DNA of 64,000 nucleotides from Dysgonomonas sp. UBA7710 (GCF_002482385.1 NZ_DLFW01000046.1:1-64000), one strand, 5' to 3'; shown: positions 9,167 through 18,273, counted from the first letter of the stretch. Program-made: numbers and translations. Notes: generated by a model not told the origin, from the sequence alone.

Positions 9167-10492
9167 TTATTCTGTGATGAATGGAGTACCTTTGTAATAA
9201 TCTACCAAACGATGCTTTATTTCGTATTTCAGACGTGCGTTCAGTTCATCTACTTTTGCCTGTAACAGACGATTGGAACTGGTATGCAGTTCTATTGCAT
9301 TAATCAATCCTTCGGTAAATTTCCGTTGATTTACATTGTGTGCGACGGTCATGGCATCAGTTTGTTTTTTTGCCTGATAAAACTCGTCGGCCAGCCCGTT
9401 CATATCGGCAACCGCCTGCTCTACCTCGCTATATAGTGTACGCAACGTTTCGTCCCGTTCGTTACGTGCTATGACGGTTTGAGCCTTGCTTCTTTTTACT
9501 TGTGCAGAACGTGAGAATCCTGAGAATATAGGGATAGAAAGGGAAAATCCTATGTAATGCCCGCGCTTGTCTCTTATCTGGTCTTTGAATGAAGAGTATT
9601 CACTGCCGTCCATATAACGGGAAAAGTTAGTAGAAATGCCGGCTTCCACAGACAGAGTGGGAGAGAAGCTCCCTTTCGCCGACTTGTATGCCAGTTGCTG
9701 TGCCTGAAACGCGGATTCGGCCGCCATCGCTTTCGGGTTGACTGACTTTGCATTTTCAAAAATGGAGACTGCTGTTTCCTGAGTCTTCGTTATCAATTCG
9801 TCCGAGACGATATTGCTTATCTCGATATCGTCTTCGATGGGGAAATTCATTTTTTCCTTTAATACAATAATGCCTATTACCAAAAGATTTTTCTGGCGTG
9901 TAAGGTTATAATTATCGGCTGCTTCTTTGGCTACAAGTTCGGCTACATCTGCCGCGCCTTTCATTCCCAGTTCTTCCATCCGTTTGATTTGCTTTACATT
10001 AGCAGTACTTTCTTCAAGCTGTTGTTCAGCCAGTTTTACCATATCCATATAATATGCTACATTGATAAATGCTTCCATGGTTTCGTAAGCTATTACATCT
10101 TTAGTCTGCTGTAATTGCTGTTTACCCATCAGTTTGTTCACCTTCTGCATTTTCATTTTATTAATATTCGAAAAGCCATCGAATAAAACAAGTGACGAGT
10201 AAAGACTATAATTGTTACTGAAAGAGTTGATATCGGTGTATGTGTTTGTTTCAGAATCCAGCCCACGTCCGAAATTGAATGAAGCATTGGTATTTGCGCT
10301 CAGAGATGGTATAAGTTTTCCTACAGCTTCCAGAAAATTTTGGTGGTAGATGCTGTTTTGAGCGTCTTGCTTGTTTTTCTTCGGGCTGTTCTCTATTGCA
10401 TACCGCATACACTCTTCCAGTGTCCACTTTTTTTCCTGGGCATTGGCTGTAAAGCCGATAATGAATGCGATAATAAAGATTATATATTTCAT
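9167..10492 (-). CDS. TolC-like outer membrane efflux protein, first gene of the export operon
   Basis: A 441-residue outer-membrane channel protein with a Sec signal peptide (cleavage after about residue 18, FTANA). It contains two OEP repeats of long amphipathic helices, each opening with a motif such as TLEECMRYAIENSP near the N-terminus. The aromatic end PFITE is unusual, but length fits TolC. As the first gene of a five-gene minus-strand operon it lies about 30 nt downstream of a sigma-54 promoter match (10522-10537). It supplies the outer-membrane exit for the adaptor/permease complex encoded behind it. Confidence 0.9.
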   Translation of the reverse strand: MKYIIFIIAFIIGFTANAQEKKWTLEECMRYAIENSPKKNKQDAQNSIYHQNFLEAVGKLIPSLSANTNASFNFGRGLDSETNTYTDINSFSNNYSLYSSLVLFDGFSNINKMKMQKVNKLMGKQQLQQTKDVIAYETMEAFINVAYYMDMVKLAEQQLEESTANVKQIKRMEELGMKGAADVAELVAKEAADNYNLTRQKNLLVIGIIVLKEKMNFPIEDDIEISNIVSDELITKTQETAVSIFENAKSVNPKAMAAESAFQAQQLAYKSAKGSFSPTLSVEAGISTNFSRYMDGSEYSSFKDQIRDKRGHYIGFSLSIPIFSGFSRSAQVKRSKAQTVIARNERDETLRTLYSEVEQAVADMNGLADEFYQAKKQTDAMTVAHNVNQRKFTEGLINAIELHTSSNRLLQAKVDELNARLKYEIKHRLVDYYKGTPFITE

Positions 10493-10521
10493 AGTTTTAT
10501 TTACATTTTTAATATCTATAG

Positions 10522-10537
10522 AGCTAAAGTCGTGCCA
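10522..10537 (-). promoter_or_regulatory. Sigma-54 (-24/-12) promoter of the export operon
   Basis: On the minus strand TGGCACGACTTTAGCT has GG and GC separated by exactly 10 nt, as in the sigma-54 consensus TGGCAC-N5-TTGC; only one T of the -12 TTGC box differs. The start site would be about 20 nt before the TolC-like start codon. A sigma-54 activator and its sensor kinase are encoded at 18997-21927. Confidence 0.7.
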
Positions 10538-10592
10538 TAATGTATAATTAATTGTTGTATAGTTATTTATGTATTTTGGTGAATGGTAAAAG

Positions 10593-10609
10593 TGTAAAAT
10601 AATTTTACA
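10593..10609. promoter_or_regulatory. Palindrome, candidate activator (enhancer) site
   Basis: TGTAAAATAATTTTACA is a perfect 8+1+8 palindrome about 60-70 bp upstream of the -24 element, a typical place for an NtrC-family dimer. Assignment to the regulator at 18997 is inference. Confidence 0.4.
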
Positions 10610-10683
10610 GTGTTTGTCAAATTTTATTACAATAGATCAATATTCCTTCATCTATGTTGTATAAATACTATTGATATAGAAAA

Positions 10684-10716
10684 TTGGTACTGTTAGTTGT
10701 ATCCTGTATATCTTTG
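10684..10716 (+). promoter_or_regulatory. Bacteroidetes-type promoter of trhO
   Basis: TTGG at 10684 and TATCTTTG at 10709-10716, with 21 nt between them, match the TTTG / TAnnTTTG consensus. The start codon is about 40 nt downstream. Confidence 0.5.
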
Positions 10717-10757
10717 TTTTTTTATTTGTAATTATTCTAAATTAATTTTTATATAAA

Positions 10758-11789
10758 ATGCAATTATATAATACATTAAGTGCAGAAGAGAGAGCCAGAC
10801 TTATTGATGATGCCGGACTTCAACGATTGACTTTGTCTTTCTATGCATACGCGCATATACAAAATCCGCAAGAGTTCAGAGACGAATTGTTTGTCCGTTG
10901 GAATAAATTAGATGTCCTTGGGCGCATCTATGTGGCTAAGGAAGGTATCAATGCCCAGTTATCATTACCGGCAGCTAATATGGAAGCCTTTAAAGATTTT
11001 CTGGATACATATCCGTTTATGAAAGGAATACGGCTGAATGTAGCTGTGGAACATGATAACAAATCTTTTCTGAAACTCAAGATAAAAGTAAGAGATAAAA
11101 TTGTGGCCGACGGATTAAATGATGAGACTTTCGACCCTACTGATATAGGCACACACTTAAAGGCAAAAGATTTTAACAACATGATGGATGATCCGGATAC
11201 TATAGTAATAGATATGCGAAACCATTATGAAAGCGAAATAGGGCATTTTACAGGAGCCATAACTCCCGATGTAGATACGTTCCGCGATTCACTGCCCATT
11301 ATACACGAGCAGTTGAAAGAGTATAAGGATAATAAAAAGCTGCTGATGTATTGTACAGGCGGTATTCGTTGCGAGAAAGCCAGTGCGTACTTCAAACATC
11401 AGGGATTCAGGAACGTTTATCAGCTCGAAGGCGGTATTATCGAATATACCCGTCAGATCAAAGCCGAAGGGCTGGAATCTAAGTTTACAGGTAAAAACTT
11501 TGTATTCGATAACCGTTTGGGGGAACGTATCACAGAAGATATAATCGCTCATTGCCATCAGTGTGGAAAACCATGCGATACACATACCAACTGTAAGAAT
11601 GACGGATGCCATCTGCTGTTCATACAATGTGATGAATGTGCGGAAAAAATGAAAGGCTGCTGCTCTGATGCTTGTAAGGATATTGTATCTTTGCCGGATG
11701 AACAGCAAAAGGTGATACGAAAGGGTGTCAGGAACGGCACAATGATTTTCAAGAAAGGACGTTCGGAAAGCCTTTTGTTTAAAGACTGA
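10758..11789 (+). CDS. tRNA uridine(34) hydroxylase TrhO (YceA-type rhodanese)
   Basis: A 343-residue rhodanese-domain protein of the TrhO/YceA family, which uses oxygen to hydroxylate U34 of some tRNAs. An N-terminal ferredoxin-like domain (about 1-110, including KEGINAQLS) precedes the rhodanese domain, whose active-site loop is YCTGGIRCEKA at about 198-208. The C-terminal Cys-rich region (CHQCGKPCDTHTNC, CDECAEK) looks like a zinc site and is normal for the longer family members. It is followed 1 bp later by a Nudix gene, so the pair is probably one transcript from the promoter at 10684-10716. Confidence 0.92.
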   Translation: MQLYNTLSAEERARLIDDAGLQRLTLSFYAYAHIQNPQEFRDELFVRWNKLDVLGRIYVAKEGINAQLSLPAANMEAFKDFLDTYPFMKGIRLNVAVEHDNKSFLKLKIKVRDKIVADGLNDETFDPTDIGTHLKAKDFNNMMDDPDTIVIDMRNHYESEIGHFTGAITPDVDTFRDSLPIIHEQLKEYKDNKKLLMYCTGGIRCEKASAYFKHQGFRNVYQLEGGIIEYTRQIKAEGLESKFTGKNFVFDNRLGERITEDIIAHCHQCGKPCDTHTNCKNDGCHLLFIQCDECAEKMKGCCSDACKDIVSLPDEQQKVIRKGVRNGTMIFKKGRSESLLFKD

Positions 11790-11790
11790 T

Positions 11791-12318
11791 ATGATTATGC
11801 CGGAAGAAATTTTTCCGCTTGTTGACGAAACAGGCAATATAATCGGACAGGCGCCCCGCAGTGTCTGCCACGATGGTTCGAAACTTTTACACCCTGTTAT
11901 TCATTTGCATATATTCAATTCGGAAGGGGATTTGTATCTGCAAAAGCGTTCCGCGACAAAAGACGTACAGCCCGACAAGTGGGATTCGTCCGTTGCCGGA
12001 CATATCGATCTGGATGAAATGCCGGAGATGGCAGCCTGCCGCGAAGCCGGAGAAGAATTAGGCCTTTCGGGTATAGAGCCGCATTTTATCACAAAATATA
12101 TTATAGAAACAGATCGGGAGCGCGAATTAAGTTATTGTTTCTATGCGGTATATAATGGTGGCTTTGTATTAAACAGGGATGAACTGGCGGACGGACGCTT
12201 CTGGAAGATAGAAGAAATCCAGTCCAATCTGGGTAAAGATGTTTTTACGACAAATTTTGAACTGGATTTTATTAAGTTTCTGAACAAGGGCCTGACGGGA
12301 ATCAGTTCAGGTATTTGA
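11791..12318 (+). CDS. Nudix hydrolase (IPP-isomerase-like/YfcD-type)
   Basis: A 175-residue Nudix protein. The Nudix box runs from GHIDLDE to REAGEELGL (about residues 70-92) with every catalytic Glu in place. The N-terminus (EEIFPLVDETGNIIGQAPRS) and WDSSVAGH resemble the YfcD/isopentenyl-diphosphate-isomerase-like branch, so substrate is uncertain. It begins one base after trhO. Its last 17 bases overlap the convergent HAD gene. No signal peptide, so cytosolic. Confidence 0.88.
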   Translation: MIMPEEIFPLVDETGNIIGQAPRSVCHDGSKLLHPVIHLHIFNSEGDLYLQKRSATKDVQPDKWDSSVAGHIDLDEMPEMAACREAGEELGLSGIEPHFITKYIIETDRERELSYCFYAVYNGGFVLNRDELADGRFWKIEEIQSNLGKDVFTTNFELDFIKFLNKGLTGISSGI

Positions 12319-12940
12319 TAATTTGCTGCATATCAGTAAAATTCGGTATCACATTCTCTGTTCTTTCTACCAGTACTTCGTGCGGTATGGTGGTCGACAG
12401 GCCGATTACTTTCATACCTGCATCCTGACCTGCCCGTATGCCATGCAGTGAGTCCTCAAAGACAATGCATTCATCCGGAGAAGAATTCAGGTCTTGAGCG
12501 GCCAGTTTGTAGCACATCGGATTAGGCTTGCCTTCAGTAATACGCGCAGCAGTGACTACTACATCGAAAGTATCGGATAATTGAAGAATATCGAGCGCCC
12601 TTTTCATTTTGAAGTCCTGGGAGCTGGTTACTATGCCTGTTTTATAGTTATTATCTTTCAGGTACCTGATAAAGTCCATCACACCATCAACCAGTGGAAA
12701 ATCCATATTGAGTTCAAAATCTTCCAGTTCTTTAGCTATCTTGTCTTGTTCTTCCTGAGATAAGTGGCTGAAATACTTTTTCAGTATATCGGGTGAAGTA
12801 GTACCTTTCACTTGTAAGGCAAAATTTTCTATACCCAGATTATATCTTTCTCCCAGGTCTTCAATATGGATATCATATTGAGGTTCGGTATCAGCAATAA
12901 CTCCGTCGAAATCGAAAAGAACCGTTGAAATTTTAGTCAT
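12302..12940 (-). CDS. HAD-superfamily phosphatase/beta-phosphoglucomutase-like
   Basis: A 212-residue HAD hydrolase of the beta-phosphoglucomutase/phosphatase subgroup: FDFDGVIADTEP at the N-terminus (nucleophile Asp), a helical cap, VTSSQ (motif II), a Lys-Pro motif (EGKPNPM) and FEDSLHGIRAG (motif IV). I place the start at 12940 (MTKISTVLF) and not at the longer upstream ATG at 12967. The reason is that a promoter -7 element (12965-12972) lies across that upstream start and the extra residues are not HAD-like. Substrate cannot be told from sequence. The 3' end overlaps the Nudix gene. Confidence 0.88.
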   Translation of the reverse strand: MTKISTVLFDFDGVIADTEPQYDIHIEDLGERYNLGIENFALQVKGTTSPDILKKYFSHLSQEEQDKIAKELEDFELNMDFPLVDGVMDFIRYLKDNNYKTGIVTSSQDFKMKRALDILQLSDTFDVVVTAARITEGKPNPMCYKLAAQDLNSSPDECIVFEDSLHGIRAGQDAGMKVIGLSTTIPHEVLVERTENVIPNFTDMQQIIKYLN

Positions 12941-12964
12941 GTCTATATTGTTATTTTTACGCTG

Positions 12965-12995
12965 CAAAGGTAAGACTTTATATTTTGATAAGCAA
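12965..12995 (-). promoter_or_regulatory. Promoter of the HAD gene
   Basis: Minus-strand TTG-N20-TACCTTTG fits the Bacteroidetes consensus. It would start transcription near 12958, just ahead of the chosen ATG at 12940. Confidence 0.5.
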
Positions 12996-13032
12996 CCTGA
13001 GTGAAGTCAGGTGTATGCGTCATAAATATGAA

Positions 13033-13061
13033 AGAGATGGCTTCGGTAGGAAGCCACCTCT
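13033..13061 (-). terminator. Hairpin downstream of the beta-barrel gene
   Basis: AGAGATGGCTTC pairs with GAAGCCACCTCT around a short loop with one mismatch. It lies about 25 nt past the stop codon at 13086. Confidence 0.55.
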
Positions 13062-13085
13062 CCGTATATCAATATTATAACGTTA

Positions 13086-13850
13086 TTATTTCAATCTGTA
13101 TGTGATGCCTATTGTCCCATAGATATTGTGCATCTTGAATTCGATAGGATTTGTTCCCGAATAAAAATAAGGAACCAGCCCCCATGTGAGGCTTCCGTAA
13201 AATCCCACACGATTTGTAAGCCGGAATTCGCCTCCGCCCAATATACCGAAATCATAGTCGCGGGTGTCGTCGCTAAAGTCGAATGTGGCTCCCTCTCCAT
13301 CTATTTCCTGTCTTTGTCCCACGGGTGTATCTATGCGCATATATCCATCGTGGACTTTCCCGTTGAACTTGGAAGAAAGTGTCCTAGCGGCATATATACC
13401 CAGGCGTGCTTGCCATCTGTTGTTGAAATTATATGTCCCATAGATAGGTATGGTAAGGTAGGTCATATCTACGTTTGTCATATTCTTTCCTACAAAATAG
13501 CCGCTAAGGCGGCTGCCATCTTCCGTAAGTACAACGCTTGTTTTCATGTATTTCACTTCGTCCCTTACTCTCATTCCTTTCCAGTCGAGAGTTGCTCCTG
13601 TTCCGACACCCCATTTGTCATCGAGGCTGTATACAACGTTGAAACCCAATTGCGGATTAAATTTCGGATTATAACTTTCAATCTTCCTCACTTCGGCCGG
13701 TAGAGGAAGCGGCGCTGTACCTCCGATATTAAAACCGAGCAGGAATGATAAGTCGAGAGGTTTCTTATCCTGTATCTGGGCGGATATACTTGCCGAAAAT
13801 GCAGATACGAGAAGAAAAGCAAATATTATATTATAAGATCTCAATTTCAT
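13086..13850 (-). CDS. Outer-membrane beta-barrel (porin/PorT-like) protein
   Basis: A 254-residue secreted protein with a Sec signal peptide (about residues 1-24, ending SASISAQ). The mature part has alternating aromatic/polar beta strands (for example GVGTGATLDWKGMRVRD and YFYSGTNPIEFK) and ends in a strand, ITYRLK, as expected of an outer-membrane barrel of the PorT/OMP_b-brl type. It starts 11 bp after the PCMD lipoprotein gene and is very probably cotranscribed with it. That suggests a two-component surface unit, with the ligand unknown. Confidence 0.8.
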   Translation of the reverse strand: MKLRSYNIIFAFLLVSAFSASISAQIQDKKPLDLSFLLGFNIGGTAPLPLPAEVRKIESYNPKFNPQLGFNVVYSLDDKWGVGTGATLDWKGMRVRDEVKYMKTSVVLTEDGSRLSGYFVGKNMTNVDMTYLTIPIYGTYNFNNRWQARLGIYAARTLSSKFNGKVHDGYMRIDTPVGQRQEIDGEGATFDFSDDTRDYDFGILGGGEFRLTNRVGFYGSLTWGLVPYFYSGTNPIEFKMHNIYGTIGITYRLK

Positions 13851-13861
13851 ACTCTTTCGAT

Positions 13862-14965
13862 TTAAAAACTTTCGGTTAATATTTCCAGTTCATCAACAAT
13901 CAATGTACTGCCTATCGCTCCCTCATATAGATTTCCATCCTGACTCGAAGATAAGACGATCGTCAGCTTATAATTGTTCTTCGTGAAGTCGAAATTTTCT
14001 GTATATACGAACGGAATAGTGAATTTGTAGAAACCTTTATTTACTTCTTCATCGGTAATAGAGCTCGTTTCTCTACTCCATTCGGCCCTGGCTATAACTT
14101 TATCCGAGGTCGAAACCGTCTCACCATTCAGATATTCAGTGTGTCCGGAAGAGCCCTTGCTAACCTTAAATATGACAGCATATATACTGCATTCATCTAC
14201 TCTTCCGGCAACAGGATTACCGTCTTTATCAGTAAATACGTCTCCCGGAGTGTATTTGTAATATCCGGTAAATGTTACGGGTTTACCGTTTGTTTCGGAA
14301 TACATGCGCCCCAGTTTAAGGGAGAGTAGAGGATTAGTAATGTTTGCGCTAAATTCGCCTAAGAACAGCGATCCGGCAAAGATAGGTATATTCTGACCGG
14401 TTACAGAAATATACAGGCCTTTAATAGTCTGCAATTTAGCAGCATAAGTCCCTGCATAAGAGTCTGTTGTTTTCTCTGTCGGATAAGGGTTTGCATTCAC
14501 AACTATAGCAACGCCGGAGTTCCCTGTGCTCCAGGCATTATGATTGGATAATAGTATGGGGTATTTACGTCCGCTTACACCGGCTTCCCCCCAGTCTTCA
14601 AAGTCGTATTTCAGATCAATATTAGATGTCACTGTAATGGTATATTCCTTCGAATAATTACCGTCTTCCGATGTAACCTTATATTTTTGTCCTTCTGTGA
14701 AGTCCATAGCTATTCCCGATGCGGGGGAAACTGTCGCACCCGGGGAAAGTTCTATTACCGGAGTTAGATTAGTTATATCGGCTTCGCTGGTTACGAATAT
14801 ATTGATTTCATTGTTCGCTTCGGATATGATACTCGAAATAAAAGTATCCCCTTCTACTTTTACATCTGTGATGTCGGCTTCTCTGTTTAGGGGTTCGTCC
14901 TGGATGCATGAATTCAAAGTCAGGGCAATGACGATGTTAAGGGCTAATAATGATTTAGATCTCAT
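13862..14965 (-). CDS. PCMD-domain surface lipoprotein
   Basis: A 367-residue lipoprotein. The signal peptide ends in the lipobox LNSC (Cys near residue 19) followed by acidic residues (IQDEP), a layout that favours surface export in Bacteroidetes. An Ig-like N-terminal segment (about 30-115, DITDVKVEGD to YTITVTSN) precedes a domain beginning YDFEDWG that matches the PCMD (putative carbohydrate metabolism) family. PCMD proteins usually bind or act on glycans; no catalytic motif is obvious. A -7-like CAAAGGTA (minus TACCTTTG) at 14993-15000 may be its promoter. The partner is the beta-barrel gene downstream. Confidence 0.82.
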   Translation of the reverse strand: MRSKSLLALNIVIALTLNSCIQDEPLNREADITDVKVEGDTFISSIISEANNEINIFVTSEADITNLTPVIELSPGATVSPASGIAMDFTEGQKYKVTSEDGNYSKEYTITVTSNIDLKYDFEDWGEAGVSGRKYPILLSNHNAWSTGNSGVAIVVNANPYPTEKTTDSYAGTYAAKLQTIKGLYISVTGQNIPIFAGSLFLGEFSANITNPLLSLKLGRMYSETNGKPVTFTGYYKYTPGDVFTDKDGNPVAGRVDECSIYAVIFKVSKGSSGHTEYLNGETVSTSDKVIARAEWSRETSSITDEEVNKGFYKFTIPFVYTENFDFTKNNYKLTIVLSSSQDGNLYEGAIGSTLIVDELEILTESF

Positions 14966-15065
14966 ATATTTCGATTAAAAAATAGTGGTATGCAAAGGTA
15001 AAGATTTCCTTTAACATTTTGCCCAAAATCTGAATTATAAGCTGTAATTGTCTCTATTTTCTACA

Positions 15066-15112
15066 AAAAATAAGAGCTTTCCTGATATTTTCTTAGGAAA
15101 GCTCTTATTTTT
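15066..15112 (-). terminator. Intrinsic terminator of the 145-residue DUF3836 gene
   Basis: An 18-bp stem (AAAAATAAGAGCTTTCCT with its complement) around an 11-nt loop, with a U-run on the minus strand, 21 nt past the stop codon. Confidence 0.85.
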
Positions 15113-15132
15113 CAGAACAACATCTTCAAAAC

Positions 15133-15570
15133 CTATTTATTCATAGTAAGCAAATTATAATCTTTAGTATCGATAGTCATCTGTCTTACAATTGTACTCT
15201 TATTCCCGTACGAATGTGCTATACATTGCGATTTTCCCGCCCACGCTTTCTGTTCCTGATCCCATTTTGTACAGATTATATTGGCTATTTTTCCATCGGC
15301 GGTATATTCATATTTGTATTTTTGGACAGGAATCCATTTCGTACCATACTCTGAAAGATAGGCTATTCTTTCTATCAGCCTGTCAGCCGGATCATACAGA
15401 TATACAATTTTTGAGACGGCCTTTGTCCGTTGATACTGAATAGACTCTTTAGTGGTATATCCATTGTCATCTTTACTTATTTTTGTATCTCTTCCTGCAT
15501 TACTTTGGGAAAAAAGACTTACTGATAGAAATAAGAATGCTATTATTGAAGTTGAAACTTTTGCTTTCAT
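15133..15570 (-). CDS. Secreted DUF3836-like protein (paralogue 1)
   Basis: A 145-residue exported protein: signal peptide of about 22 residues (ending LFSQS), then a small beta-rich domain. Its motif order is KIVYLYDPADRLIERIAYL, KYKYEYTADGKI and TKWDQEQKAW, which recalls short RHS/YD-like beta repeats. The same motif order is in the neighbour at 15891-16238, so they are paralogues. The family (DUF3836) is common in Bacteroidales and has no assigned function. The gene ends in a strong terminator and appears monocistronic. Confidence 0.75.
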   Translation of the reverse strand: MKAKVSTSIIAFLFLSVSLFSQSNAGRDTKISKDDNGYTTKESIQYQRTKAVSKIVYLYDPADRLIERIAYLSEYGTKWIPVQKYKYEYTADGKIANIICTKWDQEQKAWAGKSQCIAHSYGNKSTIVRQMTIDTKDYNLLTMNK

Positions 15571-15890
15571 AATCGTTTTTTATTAAACTAAATTTACACT
15601 GATTGAATATTTTTATAAGCGCTTTCTATGTATATGACGAGATTGGTAGAAAAAAGTTACAGAAATTCAGATATAAAAAACAAATTTCTACATATTGTTT
15701 TGGCTATTAGGGTATTTTATTGTATCGAAAAAGATACATTTTACAGAATCGGATATAATAAAAAAACCGCTCTTTTCGATGAAAAGAGCGGCGTCATATA
15801 ATCCACTTTAGCTATTCGGGAAAATTTTAAACTTAAATTATTAAAAGAATCTTTGTCTCAGGTTTTTATATATGTAATGAGTAAAGCTTT
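15571..15890. other. 320-bp intergenic region
   Basis: AT-rich gap between the two DUF3836 paralogues. Apart from the terminator at 15760-15791 I see no gene or RNA here. Confidence 0.6.
15760..15791 (-). terminator. Intrinsic terminator of the 115-residue DUF3836 gene
   Basis: An 11-bp stem (CCGCTCTTTTC / GAAAAGAGCGG) with a 3-nt loop, followed on the minus strand by seven T. It lies about 100 nt past the stop codon at 15891. Confidence 0.85.
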
Positions 15891-16238
15891 TTATTTCTTA
15901 GCCCAATCGTTGGACTTCTTGTCCCACTTGATTATGGTTGGAGTCTGAGCCTGATTTTCCGCATTGTAAGTATATTCATACTTCTGAATACCGGTCCATC
16001 CTTTTTCGCCCATCCATTCATAAGTGGCTTTTTCCATCATGCGGTTAGCAGCATCATAGACGTAAGTAGTCTTTGTTAGTGGAGCATTTGTGTTTTTGTC
16101 ACAAAAAATAAATTCTTTCACACAACCTTCTTCTGTTTGTTCAACATTGGTAAATTTGATAGTTTCCGGTGTGCCTGCAAAAATATTTGCAGAAAAGAAC
16201 AGAATAGCTAATAACGAAAATAAAGTTTTTGTTTTCAT
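15891..16238 (-). CDS. Secreted DUF3836-like protein (paralogue 2)
   Basis: A 115-residue exported protein with a signal peptide ending NIFAG (about residue 22). The core motifs TTYVYDAANRMMEKATY, QKYEYTYNAENQ and IKWDKKSNDWAKK align with paralogue 1. This copy stops after the WDKK segment and lacks the last 25 or so residues of paralogue 1, so it may be a shortened copy, or the longer one may be extended. A -7-like CAAAGATA (minus TATCTTTG) at 16262-16269 may be its promoter. Function unknown. Confidence 0.72.
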   Translation of the reverse strand: MKTKTLFSLLAILFFSANIFAGTPETIKFTNVEQTEEGCVKEFIFCDKNTNAPLTKTTYVYDAANRMMEKATYEWMGEKGWTGIQKYEYTYNAENQAQTPTIIKWDKKSNDWAKK

Positions 16239-16606
16239 GATTCAAAATTAATTTAGTAATACAAAGATATATTGTTTTCTAATATATCAGATGTAATATA
16301 TATCAAAATGTTACTATTTTATAGTTAAATATAGTTAATATGCATGTTTGTTGTGGTATTTTTAGGTTACAATATAGTATTTGTGTATCATAATGATATA
16401 TTGAATATGAAAAACATTACTAAAAATGATAAAAGGATAAGCAAAACCATCAAAAGAGAAGATTATATCAGGAAAACAATGCTTATTGTATAAAAATAGG
16501 CTCGATATGGGCTGAAAACTCTTTCATATTTGAAAAAAAATGACGAAATTTGCGAGCCTTAAAAAAGAGCTGAATAAATTTAACTATATAAACCAATAAA
16601 AAAACG
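16239..16606. other. 368-bp intergenic region before pfp
   Basis: AT-rich. It holds a weak, possibly degenerate copy of the GTTACTT/TTAAC repeat at 16310-16342 and a 28-codon open frame at 16407-16493 (MKNITKNDKR start) that I do not support as a gene. No clear promoter consensus for pfp was found. Confidence 0.5.
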
Positions 16607-18253
16607 ATGGTAAAAAGTGCTTTACAAGTAGCCAGGGCTGCTTATAAACCAAAAATGCCGAAAGCATTGTATGGTTCTGTGAAAATTGAAGAGGGTGCAG
16701 CAACACAATCGGTAGCTGACCAGGAAGAAGTGAAGAAGTTATTTCCCAATACATATGGAATGCCAACTCTCAAGTTTGTAGAGGCTTCAGAAAAAGCAAA
16801 CTATCCGGCTATCAATGTTGGAGTTATCCTTTCGGGTGGGCAAGCTCCCGGTGGCCACAATGTAATTGCAGGCCTCTTCGACGGAATCAAAAACTTAAAT
16901 TCCGGCAGTCGCCTTTATGGTTTCCTTATGGGCCCCGGAGGATTGGTCGACCACGATTATAAAGAACTTACGGGGGAAATTATTGATGAATACCGCAATA
17001 CAGGTGGTTTTGATATCATAGGTTCGGGACGTACCAAACTGGAATCGAAAGAACAGTTTGACAAAGGGCTTGAAATCCTCAAAAAACTGGATATTAAAGC
17101 GCTGGTTATTATCGGTGGTGATGACTCAAACACAAATGCTTGTGTATTAGCTGAATATTACAAAGCGATCAATGCAGGCGTACAGGTAATCGGCTGTCCT
17201 AAGACAATTGATGGTGACCTTAAAAACGAGATGATAGAAACATCGTTCGGTTTCGATACAGCTTGTAAAGTATATGCTGAAGTAATCGGTAACATTCAAC
17301 GTGACTGTAACTCAGCCCGTAAATATTGGCACTTCATTAAGTTGATGGGACGTTCGGCTTCTCATATTGCTCTTGAATGCGCATTGCAGGTACAGCCTAA
17401 TATCTGTATCATTTCGGAAGAAGTGGAAGCTAAAAAATTATCACTTGACGATATCGTGACAGATATAGCTAAAGCTGTGGCACGTCGCGCTGCCGATGGT
17501 AATAACTTCGGTACTGTACTTATTCCTGAAGGTCTTATCGAGTTTATCCCTGCGATGAAAGTGCTTATTTCAGAATTGAATGATTTCCTTGCACATCATC
17601 AGGACGAATTCAATGCAGTTCCTAAAGATGAGCAATTGGCTTATATCAGAAAGAATCTGTCTGCCGATAATTCAAAGGTATTTGCCAGCCTTCCGGATGG
17701 TGTTGCCCGCCAGCTGACACTCGACCGTGACCCTCATGGTAATGTACAGGTTTCTCTTATCGAAACAGAAAAGTTACTGGCCGAAATGGTAGGAAACAAA
17801 CTTGCTGAAATGAAAGCGGAAGGAAAATATAGCGGTAAATTTGCATCGCAAGTACATTTCTTCGGATATGAAGGCCGTTGTGCTGCTCCTTCAAATTATG
17901 ATGCGGACTATTGCTATTCATTGGGATATACAGCTGCTGCCCTTATTGGTGCAGGCAAAACCGGATATATGTCATCAGTACGTAACACTACAGCTCCGGC
18001 CAGTGAATGGATAGCGGGTGGTGTACCTGTGACAATGATGATGAATATGGAACGCCGTCATGGCGAAATGAAGCCTGTTATTCGTAAAGCTCTTGTTGAA
18101 CTCGATGGTGCTCCGTTTAAATATCTGGTGGCAAATCGTGAAGCTTGGGCTGTAGGTACAGAATTCGTTTACCCTGGCCCAATCCAATACTTCGGTCCTA
18201 CTGAAGTATGTGACCAGCCAACAATTACATTAAAACTGGAACAAGGTAAATAA
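16607..18253 (+). CDS. pfp: Diphosphate-fructose-6-phosphate 1-phosphotransferase
   Basis: A 548-residue PPi-dependent phosphofructokinase of the long (plant/Bacteroidetes) type, interconverting fructose 6-phosphate and fructose 1,6-bisphosphate with pyrophosphate. Key motifs: [16 protein letters not shown] (about 79-94), the GGDDSNTNA loop where Asp replaces the Gly of ATP enzymes and confers PPi use, and [10 protein letters not shown] with the catalytic Asp. Length is normal. It carries a terminator just behind it and seems monocistronic. Together with fbaB and the PEPCK-like gene within 7 kb it makes a glycolytic neighbourhood. Confidence 0.96.
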   Translation: MVKSALQVARAAYKPKMPKALYGSVKIEEGAATQSVADQEEVKKLFPNTYGMPTLKFVEASEKANYPAINVGVILSGGQAPGGHNVIAGLFDGIKNLNSGSRLYGFLMGPGGLVDHDYKELTGEIIDEYRNTGGFDIIGSGRTKLESKEQFDKGLEILKKLDIKALVIIGGDDSNTNACVLAEYYKAINAGVQVIGCPKTIDGDLKNEMIETSFGFDTACKVYAEVIGNIQRDCNSARKYWHFIKLMGRSASHIALECALQVQPNICIISEEVEAKKLSLDDIVTDIAKAVARRAADGNNFGTVLIPEGLIEFIPAMKVLISELNDFLAHHQDEFNAVPKDEQLAYIRKNLSADNSKVFASLPDGVARQLTLDRDPHGNVQVSLIETEKLLAEMVGNKLAEMKAEGKYSGKFASQVHFFGYEGRCAAPSNYDADYCYSLGYTAAALIGAGKTGYMSSVRNTTAPASEWIAGGVPVTMMMNMERRHGEMKPVIRKALVELDGAPFKYLVANREAWAVGTEFVYPGPIQYFGPTEVCDQPTITLKLEQGK

Positions 18254-18273
18254 TTTACCCTGGAATATAAAAC

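Noticed and set aside
16310..16342. Possible eighth copy of the GTTACTT/TTAAC repeat
   Set aside because: GTTAC and two GTTAA blocks are present but spacing and the second GTTACTT unit are missing; may be chance.
16407..16493. 28-codon frame MKNITKNDKR before pfp
   Set aside because: Too short, no ribosome binding site or family, and chance frames of this size are common in AT-rich DNA.
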